The notes: generated by a model not told the origin, from the sequence alone. A stretch of DNA of 64,000 nucleotides from Elephas maximus indicus (GCF_024166365.1 NC_064827.1:15603001-15667000), one strand, 5' to 3'; shown: positions 21,756 to 33,911, counted from the stretch's first letter. Numbers and translations: made by a program.

Positions 21756-22242
21756 AGGATGGAAACTCCATGAGAACCGAGACTACAGCAAAGGGTTCTG
21801 GCACACAAGAGGGGCTCCAGCACTGATGCCTGGGCCCTGTCACAGAGGCACCCAGTGAGTGCGTCTTCACGTTACCGGCGCCCCCTACAGCCCCACTGCC
21901 ACCAGCATCACGTGACTCGCGCTCCCCTTCAGGTCCTCACCCACCCGCGTCACCTGACTCGCGCCCCCTCCACCGAGCCCACGAATCGGCGAGGGAGGTG
22001 AAACTTGGCAAGGCCAGGCGAGCAGGGCATTCCTCCCGGTTGCGCATCACCGGGTCCGACCCACTTGCCTCCGGCTTCCAGGAGGCCGTTCCCTCCCGAT
22101 TCTGGCTGACTATACACTCCAGATTGCAAACGCGAGGCGGACAGAGGCGGGAAGGGGGCAAACGCGCACGCGTGAGATTCAGGGCGGAGCTTCAGAAGCC
22201 AGACCGAGGGCTGCCAGGGGAAGGGGAGGAGTCTTCACAGCC

Positions 22243-22254
22243 CGCGCGTGCGCG
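22243..22254. promoter_or_regulatory. NRF1-type binding site
   Basis: 'cgcgcgtgcgcg' fits the NRF1 consensus YGCGCAYGCGCR on the minus strand, ~340 bp upstream of the RIC1 start codon. A second near match lies at 22163-22174. Confidence 0.55.
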
Positions 22255-22314
22255 CTCCCCTCGCCCCGGGCCGGCCCACCCGGCGCGGCGTGGTGACGCC
22301 CTCGCGGCCGAGGA

Positions 22315-22340
22315 AGGGGCGGGGCCAGGCCCGGGGCGGG
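22315..22340 (+). promoter_or_regulatory. paired GC boxes (Sp1/KLF type)
   Basis: 'ggggcgggg' at 22316-22324 and 'ggggcggg' at 22333-22340, about 260-280 bp upstream of the RIC1 start codon. Confidence 0.55.
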
Positions 22341-22593
22341 CCCCGCGGTGCCCCCGCCCCTCCAGGCCGGCTCGTCCTCCCCCGCCCTCCCCCACTCTCG
22401 GCCCGTCAGCGCGGGCTGCCTTCGTCGCGCAGGGTCGCGTCGACCCGGCTCGGCCAGCGGGCAGATGCCCCGAGCTGCCGCCTCCGCCGACTGGGCCGGT
22501 GGCGGCGTGGAAGGCGGGCGTCCGGCCCGGGCCCGCTGAGTGTGGCGGACGGGGCCGGGGCCGGCGCCGGGGCGTCGCGGCTCCGTGCGGACC

Positions 22594-22737
22594 ATGTATT
22601 TCCTGAGCGGCTGGCCCAAGCGGCTGCTGTGCCCGCCGGGGCGCCCGGCCGAGGCGCCGCTCCACGTCCAGGCCGACCCGCACAGGGCTTTCTTCGCCGT
22701 CCTGGCCCCGGCTCGCCTCAGCATCTGGTTCAGCCGA
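22594..22737 (+). CDS. RIC1: RIC1 coding exon 1 (residues 1-48)
   Basis: RIC1 (formerly KIAA1432) is the large subunit of the RIC1-RGP1 complex, the guanine-nucleotide exchange factor that activates RAB6A on Golgi membranes for endosome-to-trans-Golgi transport. The exon starts at an ATG with an A at -3 and encodes 48 residues beginning [14 protein letters not shown] and ending RLSIWFSR, the known start of the protein and the first strand of its N-terminal WD40/beta-propeller region. It ends at a phase-0 donor, gtaagt (22738). The next codons, [15 protein letters not shown], are in exon 2 at 45709. The human protein is about 1,420 residues, so only its first 84 are here. The 5'UTR lies in the CpG island; its start cannot be fixed from sequence. 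Confidence 0.96.
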
Positions 22738-23330
22738 GTAAGTCGCGCCGCCGCCGCTCCCTCCTGGCGCCCCGGCCCGTCCCGCCCCCAACTTCCACCC
22801 GAGCTCGGACCCTGCCCCTCGCGTGGACCGCCGTCTTGCCGGCCTCGCGCCCTGGCTTGGGCCGCGTGTGTGCGGCCGGCACGTCCTCCGGGGGTCGGAG
22901 CCTCTCCGCCGACCTCCCTGCCTCTGCGGCGGCCCGACGGCCGGCTCCGGGCAGCCCCCGCGCCCCTCGCCAGCCGGGACGTGCCTCCCCTCCCTGCCCC
23001 CTTCCCCAGGGAACAAATCTGTGCGAACTTGCCGCAATTCGAAATGTGGCCGCCGGGGTGCTCCCAGCTCCGCGCTGCTGGAGAGGTCGCCGGCCGGGAG
23101 CTAGGGGAAGCCTGTTGGGCTTCACCCGGTGCCAGACTTGACAGGCCTGTAATAACTTATTCTGGAAACTACAGCCAGAGTTCTTTGTGTTTCGGGAACG
23201 GTCTGGTTATCCCGCTTCCCGCCCTCCCCCATCCCCCGAAATCCCCTCCCCACGTTAAAACTAGTCCCTTTCTCTTGCAGTTCTGGGACTCAGCGGAGAA
23301 TTAAAGGGGCGGCGGGGGAGGGGGGGTGTT

Positions 23331-24036
23331 GGCAGGCAGCGGAAGTAAAACTCAAATCTCTCTGCGCTGCTCCTTGGTATTAACACCTGGAAATAATAAG
23401 ACTTGGGAAGACCGTGGACGTGAAACTCAACTCTTTGTTTTTTGCTTTCTGTGCGTCTCGGTTATGTTTTCTTTCTTGTATGTAATTACCGACTAGGTAA
23501 GAGAAATACCTTCAAAACTAAGTGGTGAATGGAATACGGTCTACTCTTTGCAAATGCTGTTGCAGGTCTGTCTTTAAAAAACAGAGTATAAAAATGATTT
23601 TTTTTTTTTCAAAGAAGGCAGTACTAATCGATGTCAGAGTAGAGTTTTTTTTTTTTTTTTTTTCTTGTTTCATAGCTAACTCGACCATGTGATGAGAGGT
23701 TGCGACCTTGGCCTCATTAGAACTACGTGAAATACTGGTTTTAGTTAAATTAGAACTCCCAGAGCTCTGTATGTTACCATTGGAATGCCTATAGCGTCCT
23801 TGACTGTCCTCACACACAGCCCTGTTAAAAGTGATGATGGATTTTATGTAAGTCTTGTATCTTTTTTATGTGAGTATAATATTTGGGCCATAAATCAGAT
23901 AATTCGCCATTAAGTTTTGGAGGCTCTAATTTTTTAGCATATATCAGAATAAAACAGGCTGTTATAAAATTGTAACTACCAGCAAACTGACTGTTCTGTG
24001 TGCTGCTTGGTTGCATTTTTGAATATGTATATTGTC
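23331..24036. other. no gene recognised in early intron 1
   Basis: Non-coding transition from the CpG island to AT-rich DNA, with T-runs at 23599-23609 and 23645-23663. Confidence 0.5.
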
Positions 24037-24225
24037 TATGGAAACCCTGGTGGTGCAGTGGTTAAGAGCTATGGCTGCTAACCAGAAGGTGTGCAGTTCA
24101 AATCCACCAGGTGCTCCTTGGAAACTGTGGGGCAGTTCTACTCTGTCCTGTAGGGTTGCTTTGAGTCAGAATCCACTGGAGGGCAACAGGTCGGAATCCA
24201 CTGGAGGGCAACAGGTCGGGTCATA
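24037..24225 (+). mobile_element. AfroSINE (short form) with duplicated tail
   Basis: Complete element; its last ~25 bp ('ggaatccactggagggcaac' and following) occur twice head to tail at about 24168-24217. Imperfect flanking repeat 'atattgtctat' (about 24027) and 'atattgtttat' (about 24224). Confidence 0.92.
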
Positions 24226-24449
24226 TTGTTTATCATTTGGGTCTTAAATGAGGTACGAACTCATTTACATTGTTGCATGCCCACTGAGTAATTAGGCGTA
24301 TATAACTCTCTTCTCTCAAGGATATACAAAAAATATAATTAGAACTTGATTTTTAAATTGTTTCCTGAATTTAGTATTAAGCTTCACTCTGGTGTAACAA
24401 ATTGTATTTGGAAAGCCTAAAATTTATTTTTGCCTCTGAAGTAGGCAAA
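24226..24449. other. no gene recognised
   Basis: AT-rich intronic DNA. Confidence 0.4.
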
Positions 24450-24612
24450 AGTACCTGAGTGGTGCGAACGGTCAAATGATTACTAGCCGATAGGTCAGCA
24501 AACCCACCCAGAGGCACCTGAAAAAGCAGACAGACCTGTCGATCCGTGGAGCACAGTTCTATTCTGACACACACACAATGGCCATGAGTCGATTTCGACT
24601 TGATGGCAACTA
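24450..24612 (+). mobile_element. AfroSINE, diverged subtype
   Basis: Head 'gtacctgagtggtgcgaacg' type, body, and tail 'catgagtcgatttcgacttg'. Same subtype as 31203-31370 in this orientation. Confidence 0.8.
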
Positions 24613-24999
24613 ATAAGAACAAAATAGATGAACTTAATTTTAGACATACCTAAACTTTACAAGGGATGGCTAGAGTAGAAACCTGTAGACCACTTTATTC
24701 TCCTGGTAAAAGGAACATAAAAATGTGTGTCAACTTTCTGAAGGACGTTGTGAATATTCTTAAGAATATATGTTGGTTGGTTTTGGAGTTGGGTACTGTA
24801 TGAATGCAAGGCAGTCCTCGGAATTTAAAATTACTCATTTGTCCTTGCCTCAAACTCCTACGCTACACACAACAACCCTGAAACTACTACCATAAAACCC
24901 TGAATGAAAAACGTTAGTTTTCAGGGAATCTTTGAATTCAGAAGTATGAAGTTGCAGTGCAGTAGATGGTTTTTATATGGTGTTTTTCACCATGGTCTC

Positions 25000-25803
25000 C
25001 TAACTCCCACCAAATAATTGGGTGGGATTATGCAAATAAGGTGGTTGTGGCCCACCAGTGGCATTAGACAGCTTCCTAATAATGCGGATAATGTACATGG
25101 CACCCTTGTGGGAAGTGGGACCATGCAAATAACGTATATGGAACCCTAATGAGGGGATTGGTCACTTTTGCCATCCCACTTGGCTTAAAATGAGCCATCT
25201 CAGAGGCAGAAAGGAGGGACCTCACAACCACGAAGAAGAAAAGGGAGCAGAGTGTGTTCCTTAGACCCAGGGTCCCTGTTCTGAAAACCCTCTGGATCCA
25301 GGAGACAAAGAAGGAGAGAAAGGAGAACCGTGACACTGGAGGCAGTGCCAAACTGAGGCAGCAGAACCAGAAGACTGACACAAGACAGTACAGTGGGCTT
25401 CCTGGCCCACAGAACAAGTCAGTTACAGGGGGTGTGCCGACCCACAGACCAAGAGAGCTGAGAAGAGCCTTTGAGCAAGAGACTTTCTGGCAGAGTGGGG
25501 TGCCTCCAGGCACTTGTCTGTGGAACTAGGCTTACCGACCAAGAGAGCGAAAGAGCTGAGCACCTTCTGGCAGGAGGCTCTCTGGTGAAGTACGGTGCCC
25601 CTGGGCATTCATTGGTAGGGCTAGAGAGCTTTGTAACACTTACCCAAGCAGGGCAGGGGCAGGCCGAGGGGCTAAGGGACCAAGAAGCTGAAGATCAGAG
25701 AGAGGCCTGCTACAAGCATGACTCAGAAGAGATAGTTTTAATTGAAGAACTATATCCTGAGTCATTTCTAATCCTAAATTGTAACCTGTTGCTTCTCTAA
25801 TAA
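25000..25803 (+). mobile_element. probable LTR-like repeat, family unknown
   Basis: About 0.8 kb with LTR-like composition: short internal near-repeats around 'gaccaagagagc' (25449, 25549) and 'cttctggcag' (25483, 25563), no ORF of known type, and an abrupt end against the RTE copy at 25826. I could not define paired ends or a target duplication. The 145-residue minus-strand ORF here is not recognisable. Confidence 0.4.
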
Positions 25804-25825
25804 CTGTCTTTGGTCATTAGCGTCC

Positions 25826-27474
25826 AAAAAAACTCACGCCTCAAGTTGCAATAGTGAAAGATTCTATGGGCAAAATGCTGAATGAAGCAGGAAACATCAA
25901 AAGAAGATGGAAGGGATACACAGAGTTACTGTACCAAAAAGAATTGGTTGACTGATGTTCAGCCATTTCAGGAGGTAGCATATGATCAAGACGTCCAAGC
26001 TGCACTGAAGACACTGGTGAAAATCAAGGCTTCAAGAATTGACGGAATACCAGTTGAGATGTTTTCAACAAACGGATGTAGGGCTCGAAGTGCTCACTCA
26101 TCTATAACAAGAAATTTCCGAGACTGGTACTTGCACAGCCAGCTGAAAGAGATCCGTATTTTTGTCTACTGCAAAGAAAGGTGATCCAACCAAATGTGGA
26201 AATTATCAAACAGTATCCCACACAAGTAAAATTTTGCTGAAGATCATTCAAAAGCAGCTGCAGCAATACATTGACAGGGAACTACCAGAAATTCAAGCTG
26301 GATTCAGAAGAGGACGTGGAATGAGGGATATCATTGCTGATGTCAGGTGAATCCTGGCTGAAAGCAGAGAATGCCAGAAAGATGTTTACCTGTGTTTTAG
26401 TGACCATGCAAAGGCATTCAACCGTGTGAATCTAACAAATTACGGATAACATTGCAAAGAATGGGAATTCCACAACCCTTAATTGTGCTCATGAAGAACC
26501 TGTACATAGGAAAAAAAAGGCAGTCATTCGAACTGAACAAGGGGGTACTGTGTAGTTTAAAGTCAGGAAAGGTGTGCTTCAGGGTTGTATCTTTTCACCA
26601 AACTCCTTCAGTCTATATGCTGAGCAAATAATTTGAGAAGCTGGACTCTGTGAAGAACGGGGCATCAGGATTGGAGGAAGACTGATTGCTAGTCTGCGTT
26701 ACACAGATGACACAACCTTGCTTGCTGAAAGTGAAGAGGACCTGAAGCTCTTACTGGTGAGGTCAAAGACTCCAGCCTTCAGTGTGGATTACACCTCAAC
26801 ATAAAGAAAACAAAAAATTTCACAACTCGACCAATAATCACCATTGTAATAAACAGAGAAAAGATTGAAGTTGTCAAGGACTTCGTTTTACTTTGATCCA
26901 CAATCAACACCCATGGAAGCAGCAGTCAGGAAATCAAATGACACATTGCAGTGGGCAAATCGGCTGCAAGAGACCTCCTTAAAAAGTGTTAAAAAGCAAA
27001 GATGTCACCTTGACACTAAAGTGTGCCTAACCCAAGCCATGCTGTTTTCAGTCACCTCATATGCATGTGAAAACTGGGCAGTGAGTAAGGAAGACTGAAA
27101 AAGAATTGTTGCCTTTGAATTATGGTGTTGGCAAAGAATATTGAATATCCCATGGACTGCCAAAAGAACCAATGAATCTGTGTTGAAAGAAGTAAAATCA
27201 GAATGCTCCTTAGAAGCAAGCATGGCGAGACTGCGTCTCACATATTTTGAACATGTTATCAGGAGGGATCAGTCCCTGGAGAAGGACGTCGTGTTTGGTA
27301 AAGTGGAGAGTCAGTGTAAAAGAGGAAGACCCTTGACGAGGTGGATTGACATGGTGGCTGAAAAAGTGGGCTCAAGCATAACAACGACTGTGAGCATAGT
27401 GCAGGACCAGGCAGTGTTTTGTTCTGTCGTGCATAGGATCACTATGAGTCAGAACTGACTTGACAGCACCTAAC
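25826..27474 (+). mobile_element. RTE LINE, 5'-truncated
   Basis: Starts in the linker before the reverse transcriptase and runs to the RTE tail ('cacctaacaacaac'). RT landmarks in order: 'EIQAGFRRGRG' near 26290-26320, a damaged YADD box (reads YTDD) near 26700, 'GLHLNIKK' near 26785 and 'CKRGRPLTRWIDM' near 27312-27352. Many frameshifts. Sense orientation to RIC1. Confidence 0.9.
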
Positions 27475-28051
27475 AACAACAACTTTCCTAATAAACCCCA
27501 TAACGGTGAGCATAGTCTGTCAGTTCTTTGTAGCCAGCAGAGAAGTAGAGTGCCATGAGAGGGATGGTTAGTGTCAGTAAAAAAATTTAGAGGAGGTAAG
27601 TCTGACCTCTTCCTCATGGCAATCAGCCTTACACTGTTACTACTACCACTAATTCTCCTCCCCCTTGTAAAGTTAGATGAGGAGGTTGGACGACGCTGCC
27701 ATCACGTAGTTTTTCCAGGAGTGAAATGAAATGTAGAAATACCTTAGAGGAGCCTGCATGATGTATATTAGTGGTGAACCTTGATCTCTGTACTTACAGC
27801 TTTCTCATTTAAAAAATCAGGTACTGGACCAGGTGATGATACTAAGGTCTATGTTATGTAACTGGGATGAATAAGTAGGGAAGAGGTGCCAGACTCTAGC
27901 TTTAGACTCTTTTTTCCTGGGATATGCCTTTTCATACTGTGTCTGAAGTTTTTCATTTTTATTGAAAAATGTTTATAATCCCTGAAACTATGTAAGTTAA
28001 AATAAATTTAGGTTAACAAAATTTTCCTTAGAAGTGAAAATGCCTCGTATT
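27475..28051. other. no gene recognised
   Basis: Intronic DNA without recognisable repeats or exons. Confidence 0.45.
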
Positions 28052-28441
28052 TGTTTCTTAGGGCTTCTGTAACAAAATACCACAAATTGGGTGACTTACA
28101 AGAATAGAAGTTTATTTTTTCAGTTCACTTTCAGAGTATGAGAAGGGCCATGTTCTCTCAGAAGGCTCCCAGCTTCTGGTAGCCCCAGGTGCTTCTTGGC
28201 ATTCCATTGCGTGTAGATGCACATTTGCTGGGCTATCTTCCCCCTGTGTGTCCCTGTGTCTGCTGTCTTTTATAAGGACAGTGCTCAGGTTCTATTACGC
28301 CCCACCGTACCCTGATATGACTCATATTAACTTCCTTGATAGCATCTTTTAAGACCCTATTTCCAAACAGCGTCACCTTAACAGGTACTAGAGTTAGGAC
28401 TTCAGCATATCTTTTTAGTGGACACAGTTCAATCCGTAACA
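28052..28441 (-). mobile_element. MaLR (MLT1-type) solo LTR
   Basis: On the minus strand it begins TGTTACGGATTGAACTGTGT and ends in the 'ttgttacagaagcc' type terminus, the standard MLT1 layout, with a polyadenylation-like 'aataaa' near its 3' part (28108-28117, reversed). About 390 bp. No internal retroviral sequence. Confidence 0.8.
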
Positions 28442-28907
28442 CACCTGTAGGTAAATTAAGAGGCTCTCAGTATTCTTGCATAATGCAGAGTGATTTAGTT
28501 TAAAATGTTTGCACTGAGAACATGAAAGCTTTGGTTTAGGGGAGGTTGTAGATGCAAATAATTTTATAGAATATGGTGAATTTTGGAGATCTTTAAAAGA
28601 AGAGTTTTATGGAGTTTAGGCCTTAGAGCTCTTCCAGGACATTCAAAGGCAGGCAGAGACGTGCTCAAAGAGATGAGAGGATATCATAAGATTTGCTTAC
28701 TTGAAATTTTATTAGGGCTCTCTTAGTTCTTAGTAAGAGCTGGAAACCTTTGTGTATCGTGTGGGCACTTTGTGGTTGGTCTGTAGTTCTAATACAACCC
28801 TGTGGTGTATTACTTTAGAAACCTAACCACCCCTTATAACATTTGTGTGTTACTGAGTTTCAGGCATCCAGTTTACATGCACACTTACATACTGGTGAAT
28901 TGTTTTT
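28442..28907. other. no gene recognised
   Basis: Intronic, non-coding, nothing recognised. Confidence 0.45.
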
Positions 28908-29093
28908 GGGTGCCCGTGAGTCCATTTTGACTCACAGTGACCCCTTGTGACACAGGAGGACTGTCCCATAGGTTCTTGGCTGTGATCTTTCAAATTGCCA
29001 GGTCTTTCTTCCGTGGAGCCACTGGGTGGGTTTGAACCACCAGCCTTGCAGTTAGCAGCTGAGTACTTACCTGTTTGTGCCACCTGGGCTCCT
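28908..29093 (-). mobile_element. AfroSINE (long form)
   Basis: Body and head on the minus strand, ending 'gccacctgggctcc'. The tail is short and diverged. Confidence 0.85.
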
Positions 29094-29337
29094 TTTTGTA
29101 GAGAATAACCTATTATTTTTTTAATTTTAAAATAAGGAGGGGTGAATTTTTAAAAACAAAAGCTAGCCTTGTGAAAGGAAAGCACATTTAATAGTCTAAG
29201 CTAGTGTCGTAATGCCTCCAGAGAATTGCTCTATGTAGAATGTTGTTTATCCATGAAGCTATGGAAACGTTAAAATTTCTAAGAATAACTTGTATACATT
29301 TTACGAATCTTCTGGTGAACTGTTATGTACCCCTCAT

Positions 29338-29445
29338 GCCTGTTACCGTCGAGTTGATTCCAACTCATATAGTGACCCTGTGGGACAGAGCACGACCCAT
29401 AGCTTTCAGGGAGCTCCTGCTCCAGCTAGCTGTTTGGAATCCCAT
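29338..29445 (-). mobile_element. AfroSINE fragment
   Basis: Tail and body only ('accgtcgagttgattccaac' region). The head is absent or too diverged. Confidence 0.75.
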
Positions 29446-29821
29446 TGTTACAGAGTCATGAGGTGAAACCTGTGAGAGCCAGAACTCCACGGGACTGCCT
29501 TATTTTTCTGGGTCTTACAAGGTTTCTGCCTTTGACAGGGTCTAGTCTTACCACTTTTCTATGGTGCATTTTAGTGGAAAATATTTGAGTTTCCTTCTCT
29601 GACAGGTTTCCACCTTACACAGGTTCTGGCTTTTGCAGGTTTTACTGTATCTCCTAAGAATTATTTCTTCAACCCAAATTTAAGAAGTACAGTGCTGTTG
29701 TAAATGTGTTTATGAATGAAAGTTTCTATAGATACTCGATTTGCTTTTTGATGGAGATTTTGAAACAACATATTTCATCTTTAAAGTGTGAGGGTTACTA
29801 TCTTGCTTTCAGTGTAACACA
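29446..29821. other. no gene recognised
   Basis: Intronic. 29500-29640 has a repetitive texture (recurrent 'caggtt(t/c)' segments) but no family I can name. Confidence 0.4.
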
Positions 29822-29830
29822 TTGATGTAA

Positions 29831-30036
29831 AGGAGCCCGGGTGGCGCAGTGGTTAAAAGCTTGGCTAATAATTGAAAGCTTGGTGGCTCAAACCCACCAG
29901 CCGCTTCGAGGCAGAAAGACTTGTCATCTGCTCCCGTAAAGATTACAACCTTGGAAACCGTATGGGGCCAAAAGCAGTCCTGCCCTATCCTGTAGGGTTG
30001 CTGTTAGTCAGAATCAACTCAGTGGCAACGAGTATG
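29831..30036 (+). mobile_element. AfroSINE (long form) with target-site duplication
   Basis: Complete from 'aggagcccgggtggcgcag' to the tail. Direct repeat 'ttgatgtaa' at 29822-29830 and 30037-30045. Confidence 0.93.
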
Positions 30037-30061
30037 TTGATGTAAGAAAGTTTACTTGGGA

Positions 30062-30105
30062 TGCTTATGAGTTGGAATCAACTTGATGGCAACTAAGAAC
30101 AACAC
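30062..30105 (+). mobile_element. AfroSINE/RTE tail fragment
   Basis: Only the shared 3' tail ('ttatgagttggaatcaac' region). Too short to tell SINE from RTE origin. Confidence 0.6.
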
Positions 30106-30482
30106 TTGATGATTCTACTTAGTTCTAAAAACTACTCAAGAGTGTACAGCAGGGGTTATTGGCATATTTTGGAGCCAAAAAAAGGATGTTCAAAAAGATT
30201 GAGTGTGTCTTAGGTTGGGGTAGTAGAGGTGGGGCTTCACTGGTGGGGCGACTGATGATGTACTTCTGCCAAGGAGATTGTGAAAAGACCAGTTGCAACT
30301 TTGAGACTGAAGTTGCTCGTTAAAGCAGGTCATGATTTACGAGTGACATGGGTGTTGTCTGTGATGAATTGTATTTTGTGCTGTACCAGGGGGCCTAGAA
30401 GTACTGCTTCAGTACAATGCTTAACTGTGGCTATGCAGGTCTAAATAAATGAACTGAGAAATTATCACTGCTAGTAGGCTGC

Positions 30483-30637
30483 CAGGAGCCCTGGTGGAAC
30501 AGTGGTTAAGAGCTCAGCTGCTAACCAAAGGGTCAGCAGTTCGAATCCACCAACCACTTCTTAGAAACCCTATGGGGCAGTTCTTCTCTGTCCTGTAGAG
30601 CCTCTATGAGTCGGAATCAACTTGATGGCAACAGGTT
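30483..30637 (+). mobile_element. AfroSINE (short form) with target-site duplication
   Basis: Complete; perfect 11 bp repeat 'tagtaggctgc' at 30472-30482 and 30638-30648. Intact B box 'gttcgaatc' near 30539. Confidence 0.95.
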
Positions 30638-30869
30638 TAGTAGGCTGCTAATAAAAAGCTGAAATAGGCAAATAATCACTGGGTTTATGAAATAAATGAT
30701 CTGTCTTTGAGTAACCCCGAGCAGAAGCTTAAGTTCCTGTGGTGTACACTAGTAATGAGCAAAAACCTGAGATTTATGTCAGAGGAACCAAGGTGTAGGT
30801 CAGGTATATGGTTAGCTGTGTGACCTCAGGCAGGCCACATAATTCACATCTATATTTTCCAAACCCTCC

Positions 30870-31175
30870 TATCTTCACCCTTTCAACTCTGTTGATTACT
30901 CACTACTTTGTAAAGTCACCTGCTCTGAAGTCTTCTGTGATTCATTGTCAGTTGGAGAATGAAGTTCAGTCTCCTTAGTTTGATGTCAGAGACACTCAGC
31001 TCCTAGAATACTTGCCTGCCTCATCTCTGCCTATCAGAATATTATCCATCCTTTAGCTTCTGTTGAAATTTTTCTTTCTTTGTGAGTCATTCCTTGTCTA
31101 CCATAACCAGAAGAGTTTTGTATACATGCTTTACTTCTCCAACCAGATTATAAATGTCTAGAGGACAGAAGCAGT
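30870..31175 (+). mobile_element. L2 LINE 3' end (old)
   Basis: Diverged but with L2 landmarks such as 'cattccttgtctacca' and 'agattataaatgtctagagg'. A short MIR-like segment on the minus strand precedes it at about 30800-30850. Confidence 0.55.
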
Positions 31176-31202
31176 TTTAATTTCTGGAAATAAACAATCA
31201 GG

Positions 31203-31370
31203 AGGCCCTGAGTGGCGCAAAAGGTTGGCGATTCAAACGCACCCAGAGATGGCCTGTAAATGCCTGGCAGTCTGTTTCTGAAATGTCAGCTTTGAAACCC
31301 CTACGGTGATGTTATACACTGCACACATGGGGCTGCCTTGAGTTAGAATTGACTCATTGGCACTAACAAC
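31203..31370 (+). mobile_element. AfroSINE, diverged subtype
   Basis: Head 'ggccctgagtggcgcaaaag', body and tail; same subtype as 24450-24612. Confidence 0.82.
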
Positions 31371-32749
31371 ATGGGGCTTTGCACAGAGCAGACGATTAAT
31401 AATTATTTTTAAAATAATGAATTTAGGATATCTGTCCTATTTGTAGCACAGAATTTTTCAAATGTTTAGTAGTTGAAAGATCTTTAAATGTTACATATAA
31501 TGAAAAAGAACAGCGGTATTAAATTAAAACAACAAATTCAGAAAACCAAAAATTATAGAGGGTTATATAAATGAAAGTGAATTAAATATAAATTTTATTA
31601 CTTTTACTTATATACAGTCCAAATTAGATTGGAAGAGTGTTGCAGGATGAAGGGAACTACTTTAATTATTAGATAATCTGTGGTTATCAAAATTTATACT
31701 AGTGTGCAGTCATGAAACCGGTTGAACTCCTGGTTCCCAGTATGTGTTTATATTGGCATGTGTGGAAAAAGCTCAGAAAACCCTTGAAGCACATTTCAAG
31801 AGAGAGGACATTTCCAACCATCTTCAGGTATTTTGGAATCATTAATATGATCCAAATTATAGGCAAACTTTATACTATGAGTTTACTATGGCCTAGGTGC
31901 TTTACATCATTTGAAGAAAAATTTCCCAGGTTTAGGTCCTTCAAATGTCTTTTTCTTGCCTCATATCTACTACTACCTATTCAGTCAACTTTTAAACTTG
32001 AAATTCCCTTTTAAAATACATTTATTTATATCTTTACCATAAATGGAAAGCCAGTACCACTTGCAAGAATAGGTTACTATATAAACGAATACAATGAAAA
32101 CAATGTTATGAAAATTCAGTTTCCTGCCAAAGGCTCTTGCCCCTTGTTAAAAAGGGCAATTAGCAGATGCCTGAGAGGTGTTTAGAAGTCAACACATAGA
32201 TTTCCTCATCTAAGCCAAAAGCCTTGAAGAAAAATTGAAAAAGGATTTATTTTTATCTGTATGTGATGAAATATTTAATACAGGGTGTGTGTGTCACCTA
32301 AAATGGTGATAGAGGAAATAGTGCATTAAAACATTCTACCTATATTAAATATAGTTAGGCAATTTATTTGATTAGAGTAAATAGAATAAGTTTACAGTTT
32401 AAAAATACTGTATTTTTAATAATTTATTTTTATTGTTGAGAATATCAATTTTAAAATATTCTAGAATTCAAACATCACAAAATGAGACAGTTACTTAATT
32501 CACATTTCTTACTGATGAGCAGGCATCACTTGGTTGGACAGAAAGAGATTTCTTACCATTCTTTGAAGTTCAGGTTGTAATTGCCTTATTCACAGTTGCT
32601 ATCAGAAGCCTATCTAAGCCATATACATTATTTCAATTATAAGTTATACATAAATTTGCATATGAAATTTTGGATGTTGTGGATATATGGTAGGGCTTAC
32701 TATAGCTTAATTTTTTAACAACTTTATTTAGATGTAGAAAAATATATCT
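31371..32749. other. no gene recognised
   Basis: About 1.4 kb of AT-rich intronic DNA. The 100-residue ORF at 31712-32014 has no recognisable domain and no exon-like splice context that I can support. Confidence 0.45.
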
Positions 32750-33911
32750 AGAAGAGGATGTGGAACGAGGGATATCATTGCTGATGTCAGATGAATTCTG
32801 GCTGAAAACAGAGAATACCAGATAAATGTTTACCTGTGTTTTATTGACTATGCAAAGGCATTCGACTGTGTGGATCGTAACAAATTATGGATAACATTAC
32901 AAAGAATGAGAATTCCATTCTCATTGTGCTCATGAGGAACCTGTACATAGATCAAGAGGCAGTCCTTCGAAGAGAACATGGGGATATTACATGGTTTAAA
33001 GTCAAGAAAGGTGTGTGTCAGGGTTATATCCTCTCACCACACCTATTTAATCTGTATGAGGAGCAAATAATCCGAGAAACTGGGCTCCGTGAAGAAGAAT
33101 GGAGCATCAGGATTGGAGGAAGACTCGTTAATAACCTGTGATATGCAGATGACACAAATGCGCTTGCTGGAAGTGAAGAGGACAGGGAGCATTTACTGAT
33201 GAAGATCAAAGATCACAGCATTCGGTATGGATTACGCCTCAATCTAAAGAAAACAAAAATCCTCACAACTGGATGAATAAGCAGCATCATGATAAACGGA
33301 GAAAAGATTGAAGTTGTCAAGGATTTCGTTTTACTTGGATCCACATCAACACCCATGGAAGCAGCAGTCAAGAACTCAAACGACGCGTTGCATTGGGCAA
33401 ATCTGCTGCAAAAGACCTCTTTTAAGTTTTAAAAAGGAAAGATGTCAGCTTGAAGACCCTGACCCAAGCCATGGTGTTTTCAGTTGCCTCACATGTATGT
33501 GAAAGCTGGACAATGAATAAGGAAGACCAAAGAAGAATCAATGCCTTAATGAATTATGCTGTTGGCAAAGGATATTGAATATTCCATGGACTGCCAAAAG
33601 AATGAACAAATCAGTCTTGGAAGAAGTACAGCCAAAATGCTGCTTAGAAACAAGGATGGGGAGACTATGTCTCACTTTGGACATGTTATCAGGAGGAATC
33701 AGTCCCTGGAGAAGGACATCATGCTTGATAAAGTCAAGAGTCAGGGGAAAAGAGGAAGACCCTCAACGAGATGGTTTGATAAACAGTGGCTGCAACTATG
33801 GGCTCAAGCAGAGCCATGATCATGAGGATGGCACAGGACTGGGCAGTGTTTCATTCTGTTGTACACGGGGTCGTTATGTGTTAGAAGCAACTCAGTGGCA
33901 CCTAACAACAA
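32750..33911 (+). mobile_element. RTE LINE, 5'-truncated
   Basis: Starts at the RT motif 'SRRGCGTRDIIADVR' (frame broken), then 'YAKAFDCVDR', 'MRNLYIDQEAV', 'YADDTNALAGSEED' near 33144-33185, and the C-terminal segment to the tail 'cacctaacaacaaca'. Stops and frameshifts throughout. Sense to RIC1. Confidence 0.9.

Larger units (their letters stand above)
21850..23330 (+). promoter_or_regulatory. RIC1: CpG-island promoter of RIC1
   Basis: About 1.5 kb of strongly GC-rich, CpG-dense sequence in an otherwise AT-rich window, centred on coding exon 1. No TATA box stands out near the start codon, as expected for a housekeeping promoter. It contains GC boxes and an NRF1-type site. It drives RIC1 on the + strand; whether it also fires upstream cannot be told from sequence. 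Confidence 0.85.

Noticed and set aside
1-21800. 3' end of the neighbouring gene expected upstream by synteny (PDCD1LG2 in human)
   Set aside because: No recognisable coding exon or 3'UTR landmark was seen; it may lie further left.
22192-23304. Long overlapping ORFs (up to 297 codons) on both strands of the GC-rich region
   Set aside because: High GC depletes stop codons in all frames. Only the 48-codon RIC1 exon 1 matches a known protein and has splice context.
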